Assembly (NCBI GenBank): GCA_050289385.1
Contig: JBNKFQ010000155.1
Location: forward strand, 1 to 19,006
Source of the DNA: JBNKFQ01 sp050289385
GTDB taxonomy: Bacteria > Pseudomonadota > Gammaproteobacteria > Pseudomonadales > Porticoccaceae
Length of the DNA: 19,006 nt
Direction: 5' to 3'
Made by a program: the position numbers and the translations under genes. Below, piece after piece: positions 1 through 4,945 of this stretch. The notes beneath the pieces are model-generated. The model saw only the letters and a list, made by a program, of their open reading frames with translations, was not told the DNA's origin and did no database searches. Each line of letters starts with the position of its first letter. Position 1 is the stretch's first letter.

Positions 1-45
1 CCCGTAAATTTTTATTGAATACAACCAAAGCAATAGAAAGGCATC

Positions 46-1041
46 TCAACGCCGCCCAATAACGATACTGTCATCAGATGCATTGACCTGTATTGGAAAT
101 ATCGTTTCAAGCGCAGCTAATGCCTGTTCCACATCATTCACATGCAGCACGGCGCTTATGGACAGGTTTTCTATATCCTGGTCAGCAATACTGACCTGTT
201 TAGAAGTGTAGCGCGCAATTTCAGACACCACATCTTGTAATGGCACCTTGTTAAAGGATACTCGACCCTGATGCCAGGGACGGTAACCTTCACCAATTTC
301 CAATTTTTTTGTAACAATTCGACTGGTTTGACCCGGATTCTCTTTTTGTTCTATTTGCGCCATCGAACCCGCTGACACGCGGTAGGATTCTGGAAGGTTT
401 TCAGTTTGAAGTGCAACGGCGCCTTCCACCACGGCAACAGTCAAACCAGCGTCTTGTTGAAAAACATTAAATTTTGTTCCCAATACCGTAAGTCGTTCTG
501 CTCCCATTTGCACAATAAAAGGCCGAGTGGATTTGTGGACATCGAAAAATGCTTCACCCTTGTCGAATATCACTTCACGGGCTTGTTGGCTATCGCGTAC
601 CTGAACCATTGAGTCAGTGTTCAAGTGAACTATGCTGCCATCCGGCAAGCGGATTGAATTTTGTTCACCCACTGCAGTGGTATATACAACAAATGGCTTG
701 GCAGGTTGCAAAGCTGGCCGCTGACTATCCAACAGCGACATTCCCCCAATGACCAACAACACACTGGCAGCAGTCGCCAGTACAATCCTGGTCAAGGTGC
801 GACGCCCCCAGGTACGGGAAGACCCGATACGGCTGACCACATGAGACTGTTCCCCGAGGTCACCAAGCCGGCCCCAAACTGCCAACAACTGACGATATTC
901 TGCCTCGTGATCTGGAGACTGCGCCAACCAGTCGAACAATTTCTGTTCTTCGGCTGCTGTCATATCGCCCGCGCAGGCCCGGGCTACGTAGTCAGCCGCA
1001 ACGCGGGTAATTTCCTTTTGATCAACGGCAGTGTTTGTCAT
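46..1041 (-). CDS. FecR-family anti-sigma/sigma regulator (first pair)
   Basis: This is an inner-membrane regulator of the FecR type. Such proteins hold an ECF sigma factor in the cytoplasm and receive a signal in the periplasm from the STN domain of a TonB-dependent receptor. With the ATG at 1041 the protein is 331 aa. Residues 1-60 look like the cytoplasmic DUF4880 region, with a W in the QLLAVWGRL segment. One membrane helix lies at about 84-104. A FecR domain follows, with GEQNSIRLPDGSIVHLN and FDVHKSTRPF motifs. The C-terminal DUF4974-like part ends near the stop. The reading frame is open for 34 more codons upstream, but those codons lie inside the sigma gene, and the 1041 ATG overlaps the sigma stop as ATGA, the usual translational coupling. 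No receptor gene follows within the 45 bases left, so its partner should lie beyond the left edge. Confidence 0.9.
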   Translation of the reverse strand: MTNTAVDQKEITRVAADYVARACAGDMTAAEEQKLFDWLAQSPDHEAEYRQLLAVWGRLGDLGEQSHVVSRIGSSRTWGRRTLTRIVLATAASVLLVIGGMSLLDSQRPALQPAKPFVVYTTAVGEQNSIRLPDGSIVHLNTDSMVQVRDSQQAREVIFDKGEAFFDVHKSTRPFIVQMGAERLTVLGTKFNVFQQDAGLTVAVVEGAVALQTENLPESYRVSAGSMAQIEQKENPGQTSRIVTKKLEIGEGYRPWHQGRVSFNKVPLQDVVSEIARYTSKQVSIADQDIENLSISAVLHVNDVEQALAALETIFPIQVNASDDSIVIGRR

Positions 1042-1604
1042 AACACTTTCTCCCGCAGGTAAGCCAGAGCCGTAGCGATATGTTTTTCTACGGTGCTCAC
1101 AGATACACCCATATCTTCGGCTATTTCGGCATAGCTGAGACATTTAAAGCGGCTAAACACAAAAGCTTTGCGCTGCGCCGGCGTAAGTTGCATTAGCGCC
1201 TTGTCCATAATGGCCAACTCCCTGCGAGCCAGAAGCTGCTCTTCCAGAGTAATGCCTGTGGTCTGATGATCATCTATATGGCTCTGGTAACTCTGGTGAT
1301 GGTCGGCCCGGCGCGACTTGTCCCGGCGCGCCTGGTCATGCAACAGATTAGCTGCAATGGAAAACAGATAGCTGCGCACGGACTCAGACCGCCCGGCAAA
1401 ACGCCGCTCCAGATCCGTCATGCCGGACAGGCGCAAAAAAATCTCCTGCACCAGGTCGTCGATATCCGCCTCCTGCACCATCCAGGTACGCAGAAACCGG
1501 CGCAATGCTTCACTGTGCGCGTTAAACAGCCGGTTCAAAAATGCCTGACGTGAGGCTGACCCGGACTGAACCATGGGGACAACCCGATTGTTACTGTTGG
1601 GCAT
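1038..1604 (-). CDS. FecI-like ECF RNA polymerase sigma factor (first pair)
   Basis: This 188-aa protein is an extracytoplasmic-function sigma factor. Region 2 covers about residues 25-95, with the core-binding segment DIDDLVQEIFLRL and the -10 recognition helix around YLFSIAANLLHDQARR. Region 4 covers about 133-185, with LTPAQRKAFVFSRF followed by the helix-turn-helix LSYAEIAEDMGVSVSTVEKH. Its stop overlaps the FecR start by 4 bases, so the pair is co-translated and the FecR protein is its likely controller. The length and the region 2 to region 4 spacing fit the FecI group used for iron or other TonB-dependent uptake. An AGGA lies about 15 bases upstream of the chosen ATG, which is a weak ribosome site. 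A second ATG ten codons in (1574) has no better site. The upstream leader holds a terminator-like hairpin (1664-1688). Confidence 0.92.
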   Translation of the reverse strand: MPNSNNRVVPMVQSGSASRQAFLNRLFNAHSEALRRFLRTWMVQEADIDDLVQEIFLRLSGMTDLERRFAGRSESVRSYLFSIAANLLHDQARRDKSRRADHHQSYQSHIDDHQTTGITLEEQLLARRELAIMDKALMQLTPAQRKAFVFSRFKCLSYAEIAEDMGVSVSTVEKHIATALAYLREKVL

Positions 1605-1653
1605 GCCAGAAAGCTCGTTTTCCTGCTTCTATAAGGGTATACGTAATTCGCCT

Positions 1654-1688
1654 GGCCAGCCTCAAAAAAAGTGCCAGGGCAGCTGGCC
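1654..1688 (-). terminator. Terminator-like hairpin with competing pairings upstream of the first sigma gene
   Basis: Read on the minus strand, GCCAG (1687-1683) and CTGGC (1677-1673) form a 5-bp stem with a five-base loop, followed after two bases by a run of seven T (1670-1664). The downstream segment GCTGGCC (1660-1654) can instead pair with GGCCAGC (1688-1682). It may end transcription coming from the relic region, or it may act as a leader attenuator of the sigma gene. The stem is short, so its strength is doubtful. Confidence 0.4.
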
Positions 1689-1812
1689 GGGGCTCTCCGG
1701 GAAGGATGGAAAACATCTGCACATCCCTTGATACAGCTCAATATCGGTTCAACTGTACGGCATAAACTATGTAGAACCTGCTCTCACCAATAGATCTCAA
1801 GGCACTGCGAAT

Positions 1813-2097
1813 ATGGCATTCAAAAAAATGGCGGGGACCTCTGCGGTATTTCTGCTGGATAGTTATATGGGCGCGTCACCGGTTGAGCGCGATGGCATGG
1901 TCTGGCAAGCCGATGAGCTACACGCTGGCACCATGCCCGACGAGTTAACGCAAAAACCTGCGATGGCCAATGCTCTCGCCCTGGAGGGTCTGGAAGAATA
2001 CGACCCACCCAATCACGGCGACGTACGTGAAGTGGAATCCCTTAACGTTAAATTTGTTTACTTACAGCCCCTTAAAGGTTGGGTTCAGCTCTCTTGA
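1813..2097 (+). CDS. Unrecognised small ORF, 94 aa
   Basis: I do not recognise this protein. It is the only plus-strand ORF here that does not lie over a better gene. It is acidic, begins MAFKKMAGTSAVFLLDSYMG, contains ERDGMVWQADELHAG and LEGLEEYDPPNHGD, and shows no signal peptide, membrane helix or known motif. The codons look used, with frequent G or C in third positions over the first 60 codons, so it may be coding or a fragment of an older coding sequence. An AAGG lies about 11 bases before the ATG. It points against the direction of every other gene and sits in a region of broken genes. It could equally be a pseudogene piece or a chance frame. Confidence 0.3.
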   Translation: MAFKKMAGTSAVFLLDSYMGASPVERDGMVWQADELHAGTMPDELTQKPAMANALALEGLEEYDPPNHGDVREVESLNVKFVYLQPLKGWVQLS

Positions 2098-2166
2098 ATT
2101 CCCATCAGGAGACAGACCAATTATCACGCCCTGTTGTGCTCAAACCAGATCGTGCTCCCCTGTTGT

Positions 2167-2199
2167 GTCCTGTATTCCGCTACGCTCCATACGGGCTAC
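2167..2199. repeat. REP-like palindromic repeat
   Basis: The sequence CCTGTAT (2169-2175) and ATACGGG (2189-2195) pair around a 13-base core TCCGCTACGCTCC, with one G-T pair. On the minus strand it reads GTAGCCCGTATGGAGCG..., a motif I recognise as a dispersed extragenic palindrome in many proteobacterial genomes, whose accidental translation gives the peptide MERSGI. It abuts the end of the dehydrogenase-like scrap. Confidence 0.6.
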
Positions 2200-2291
2200 T
2201 CGCTGTCTTGAGCGACAATTATCTTCATACCCTGGGCATAGGCACGTTTGGCAATTTCGGTATCGATACACCGAAGACCGACAATCAACAT
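2199..2291 (-). pseudogene. Fragment resembling a D-2-hydroxyacid dehydrogenase NAD-binding core
   Basis: A 31-codon frame from an ATG at 2291 reads MLIVGLRCIDTEIAKRAYAQ and then GMKIIVAQDSE before a TAG. It closely resembles the beta-alpha-beta unit of D-isomer-specific 2-hydroxyacid dehydrogenases, usually of the form (L)IVGLGxIGxEIAKRAxAxGMKVI. Two of the motif glycines are replaced (LRCID instead of LGxIG), and the frame stops two codons before the ATG, so the piece cannot work as an enzyme. It ends exactly where the REP-like palindrome begins. The match comes from memory of the family pattern over a short stretch, so chance resemblance is possible. Confidence 0.4.
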
Positions 2292-2319
2292 TGCTCAAGC
2301 GGGTAATCCCCCCCAAAAA

Positions 2320-2491
2320 ACGCCGGATTTGAGATATAGCCATCTTTGTATCAAGAGAGCATGAATCGTCTCGCTCCGCTCTTTGTATTGTTCTCTCACC
2401 AGGGCCTAATGCAAGCTACAGCTGTCAGTTTTTCTTGAGACCAGCCCCTTTCCCTTCGTAACCCAACCAATTTTTCAGATGAAATGCTCAT
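2320..2491 (-). pseudogene. Relic of an XRE-family helix-turn-helix regulator (frameshifted)
   Basis: From an ATG at 2491, with GGAG nine bases upstream, a 31-codon frame reads MSISSEKLVGLRRERGWSQE, then KLTAVACI, and breaks at a TGA at 2396. This is the standard start of a Cro/C1-type DNA-binding domain. In another frame, from 2394, the sequence continues as RTIQRAERDDSCSLDTKMAI, which matches the usual continuation of this group (RTIQRxERDGxCSLDTKMAI). A small insertion around 2395-2405 therefore split one gene. After about 2320 the likeness is lost. The intact gene would have bound DNA and probably controlled itself through the repeats upstream. Neither the TGA nor the shift can be read through to a full protein. 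Confidence 0.75.
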
Positions 2492-2538
2492 TTGAGCGCT
2501 CCGTTCAGGTTTACGGAGAATTAATCCTCCTTTTATAC

Positions 2539-2602
2539 TCTAAAACCACAACATTAAGAATATTCTAAAACCACGACATTAAGCCGACATAAGCACGACA
2601 CT
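2539..2602. promoter_or_regulatory. Spaced direct repeats upstream of the XRE relic (operator or element end)
   Basis: TCTAAAACCACAACATTAAG (2539-2558) recurs at 2564-2583 with one change (G for A), a 25-base period. Shorter copies of the CGACA-TTAAG/TAAG pattern follow up to about 2602. On the minus strand the series reads TGTCGTGCTTA, TGTCGGCTTAA, TGTCGTGG..., TGTTGTGG.... It covers the candidate promoter of the XRE relic: TTCTTA, 17 bases, TATAAA, then GGAG and the ATG at 2491. Repeats in that place suit an autoregulatory operator. Repeated TGTCG motifs are also typical of the ends of some DDE transposons, so an element end cannot be excluded. Confidence 0.5.
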
Positions 2603-2682
2603 TTGCCGCCAGTGAAACATAACACATTGTTCACCGGAAAATCAGGAGCGCATCGAGTAATTTTTGCGAGTGCAGCAATTTG

Positions 2683-3310
2683 TTATGCATGGCTACTGGA
2701 AACAAGTGCAGCACTAAACCCAATGAAGACCCCGCCGGTAATACGGTTAAACCATGCTAAAGTTTTCTTTTTCTCCAGGTGCTTCCTCAATTTAGAGGCC
2801 AATACAACATATGTTACTAGAAACAAGAATGAACATATGGCGAATGTACCGGCTAATAAAGCAAACTGTAAGAAAACTGGCTGATCCAGATTGATAATTT
2901 GTGGAAATAGAGCCGAGCAAAAGGCGATAGCTTTGGGATTACTGATACCTACAACATAGGGCTCGCTAAATACTTTTAAACGACTGGGTGTTGAAATTAT
3001 TAATTTTTCAGCATTTTTGGTATGGGATATTGGCTTAGAAAACCATGCTTTTATACCTAGATAAATCAGATACAAGCCACCTGTACCTTTTTATAGCAGT
3101 GTACAACAACGGAGACGCTAGAATTGCGGCTCCTAACCCTGCCGCCGACACTGAGGCCAAAGTGAGCATTGCTACAACATTGCCGACGACACCTATAAGC
3201 GCACTTGCAAACCCATATTTTGCACCATTTTTAATAGCCCAAAATATCGCTGGCCCGGGGCTAGCTGTGGCTACAATACAAATACATAAATATATGAAAT
3301 AGCCCTTCAA
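2683..3310 (-). pseudogene. LysE/RhtB-family amino-acid exporter, split by a frameshift
   Basis: Two frames together encode a LysE-type inner-membrane exporter. The first (from a TTG at 3310, with GGAG six bases upstream) carries the signature SPGPAIFWAIKNGAKYG and GVVGNVVAMLTLASVSAAGLG. The second, ending at 2683, continues with YLIYLGIKAW, SNPKAIAF and two more hydrophobic helices. The break lies in a run of five A on the minus strand (3092-3088). Deleting one A joins the frames into about 208 residues with TAIK-GTGGLYLIYLG across the joint, the normal length and order for the family. As written the protein stops after 91 residues, so it is probably inactive. A sequencing error in the homopolymer or slippage during expression are the alternatives. 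The gene has no clear operon partner. Confidence 0.85.
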
Positions 3311-3501
3311 CTCCTACTCCGAAAATATGTAATCTAATCATAACGAGGCTGCAGAATAACTCGAGCCTCTCCTAAATTTTATTTATAAGCGCGTTTCTAC
3401 GTAAATAAAATTGCTTCTTCGAAGAAAAACCACAAAAATATTCATGTGGCAACGCCATTTTCAAGCTGTTTTGTTGCCAGATTTCGGGCTCTTTAGCTTT
3501 T

Positions 3502-3630
3502 CTGCAGCCTCAACACCAGGATTAACGCGCATTTACTGTGAAGTATAGTTTTGCGGTAAAGATGCCGAAGGCGACCGCAAAACGAAGCGGAACAGTGAAT
3601 GTTCACTAACGGGTGTCTGAAAAACTGCGG
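3502..3630. repeat. 129-bp imperfect palindrome in the 3311-3650 intergenic region
   Basis: Five paired blocks share nearly the same centre (3565-3566): CTGCAG/CTGCGG (3502, 3625), ACACC/GGTGT (3513, 3612), CATTTACTGT/ACAGTGAATG (3530, 3592; one G-T pair), GTTTTGCGGT/ACCGCAAAAC (3548, 3574; perfect) and an inner GCC-GAA-GGC. Internal loops are of equal or near-equal length. It lies just downstream of the esterase gene. It may be a miniature inverted-repeat element, a structured RNA or the 3' end structure of the esterase mRNA. The rest of this gap holds only a perfect 12-base palindrome (3415-3426) and a small hairpin, GAGGCT/AGCCTC (3345-3369). Confidence 0.7.
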
Positions 3631-3650
3631 GAAGATAAACCCGATCCACA

Positions 3651-4880
3651 TTATTTAAACTCGGTTAAAGCCTTTTTTACTTCGGCATTATCGGGGTCAA
3701 TTGCAAGAGATTTTCTATAGTATTTTCGCGCCAGCTTATATTCCCTCATGATTCTATATACTTCTGCCAATCTGAATTGTGCTCTGGCGGAACGTGGGTA
3801 GTTGTCAGCATTCAAACTAAAATAACCACATGCTTTTTGAGGTCCGAAATGGGCTGAAAATAACGCGCCGATTTGATCTACATAATTACCAGGCGGTAAA
3901 AATTGGTATCCCATTTTTTTGGAAAATTGTTGAAAATGGTGAGCCAGTTTCTCGGGGCTTCCCAGTGCTATTTCTCTGGGAGGCTCGTAACCAGAAAAAA
4001 TGTGTTTTAGGCCATAGTACAACGTTTGCAGGGGAACAGAACCATGACTTTCGCCCGAAAAGTGTTTGTATTTGGCAGACAAGGCAGAAGCTGGAGCTTT
4101 TCCCAAAATTGCAGCTATATTTCCGATTGATTCCACCATTTGAGCGCCATTAAATTCTCCAGACATTAAATGATCTGCTCCCGAGATATAAAGTCTGGCT
4201 TCAGGTCCTTTTCTTTGTGCAAGCAAGCCATTGGAAATTGCTTGTCTGGATAAGTTTATCAAAAGATTATTATCCCACCATACGCTGGGATCTGCCGCTA
4301 TGTAACCCTGAAACAAGTCCGGTCTTTCAATCAGACTATAGATAGCCAAAAGGCCACCTAGTGAATGCCCTACTATAGTGCGGTGTGGTATCGTTCTGTA
4401 TGTCTCATCGATATGTGGAATCAACTCTTTTTCAATAAAATCCAGGAACAAATCCGCGCCACCACTATCAGCGTAATATTTTCTTTTTTTCCCATTCAAA
4501 TCTATCATCGAGTTAGTTGGCGACAAATCGCGCATTCGGTTGGTATTTGGAATGGCTACTATTATCAATTCCGGAATTTGCAAATTGAAATTCAGTCCAG
4601 CGCTCATAAAATTGGTTACACCACTTACAGAAAGCATGTGGACATTTCCATCCAATAGATAAAGAACCGGATAACGTTTATCGCTGTACGTTTTATCGTT
4701 GTAAGAAACTGGCAACTGGACCATGTATTGCCTGTCTTCCTTCATAACTCCGGATGTAATTGAATGATACTCTCCAACATTTGCAAAATAACCAGTTGAT
4801 TCACCACCTAAAGAAATGCTGCAATATATACACAGAAATACAACATAACATGCTATTTTAAACGGGTGTTTTATTATCAC
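3651..4880 (-). CDS. Exported alpha/beta-hydrolase esterase with C-terminal TPR
   Basis: This protein belongs to the putative esterase family that includes enterochelin, salmochelin and bacillibactin esterases and esterase D. With the GTG at 4880 it has 409 aa and begins with a signal peptide: basic IIKHPFK, then a hydrophobic stretch to about residue 24. The nucleophile elbow GHSLGG puts the serine at about 173. The catalytic histidine is likely in SGESHGS, about residue 279. The C-terminal 60 residues form a tetratricopeptide repeat (RLAEVYRIMREYKLARKYYR and AIDPDNAEVKKAL). The frame is open to a TTG at 4940, which lacks a ribosome site and would spoil the signal peptide. It follows the receptor gene by 65 bases across a hairpin, so it is likely in the same operon and may cut an ester-bearing ligand of that receptor, such as a siderophore. 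The substrate is inferred; a different acyl ester is possible. Confidence 0.85.
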   Translation of the reverse strand: MIIKHPFKIACYVVFLCIYCSISLGGESTGYFANVGEYHSITSGVMKEDRQYMVQLPVSYNDKTYSDKRYPVLYLLDGNVHMLSVSGVTNFMSAGLNFNLQIPELIIVAIPNTNRMRDLSPTNSMIDLNGKKRKYYADSGGADLFLDFIEKELIPHIDETYRTIPHRTIVGHSLGGLLAIYSLIERPDLFQGYIAADPSVWWDNNLLINLSRQAISNGLLAQRKGPEARLYISGADHLMSGEFNGAQMVESIGNIAAILGKAPASALSAKYKHFSGESHGSVPLQTLYYGLKHIFSGYEPPREIALGSPEKLAHHFQQFSKKMGYQFLPPGNYVDQIGALFSAHFGPQKACGYFSLNADNYPRSARAQFRLAEVYRIMREYKLARKYYRKSLAIDPDNAEVKKALTEFK

Positions 4881-4909
4881 TTTGGTATCTCTGATGGTTC
4901 GAAATGGTG

Positions 4910-4933
4910 ACGGGAGCGCATATCCACTCCCGT
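4910..4933 (-). promoter_or_regulatory. Intercistronic hairpin between receptor and esterase genes
   Basis: ACGGGAG (4910-4916) and CTCCCGT (4927-4933) form a perfect 7-bp stem with a 10-base loop. No T run follows on the minus strand, so it is more likely an mRNA processing or stability element, or a partial attenuator that lowers esterase expression, than a true terminator. Confidence 0.5.
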
Positions 4934-4945
4934 ATACCAATTATA

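Larger units (their letters stand above)
1605..2682. other. Relic region between the two sigma/FecR loci
   Basis: These 1.08 kb hold no complete recognised gene. Going left to right I see the leader of the first sigma gene with a terminator-like hairpin, one unrecognised 94-aa ORF on the plus strand (1813-2097), a REP-like palindrome (2167-2199), a scrap resembling a dehydrogenase NAD-binding core (2199-2291), a frameshifted XRE helix-turn-helix relic (2320-2491) and spaced direct repeats (2539-2602). The frames are broken by stops and shifts, so the stretch looks like an accumulation of decayed genes. I see no intact transposase or integrase. Confidence 0.6.

Noticed and set aside
1042..1143. 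N-terminal extension of the first FecR protein
   Set aside because: These 34 codons lie in the sigma factor gene, have cysteine- and arginine-rich nonsense composition, and precede the coupled ATGA start.
2079..2332. Overlapping plus-strand ORFs of 75 and 120 aa
   Set aside because: They run over the palindrome and the reverse of the dehydrogenase-like scrap, have no ribosome site and are rich in cysteine, arginine and serine.
3520..3612. Integron attC site within the palindrome
   Set aside because: The dyad and a CTAAC-like end suggested an attC site, but the R'' (RYYYAAC) and R' (GTTRRRY) ends are not in the required symmetric orientation, and no integrase or cassette array is present.
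4881..4940. TTG start for the esterase
   Set aside because: It has no ribosome site, would encode part of the intercistronic hairpin, and would bury the signal peptide 20 residues inside the protein.
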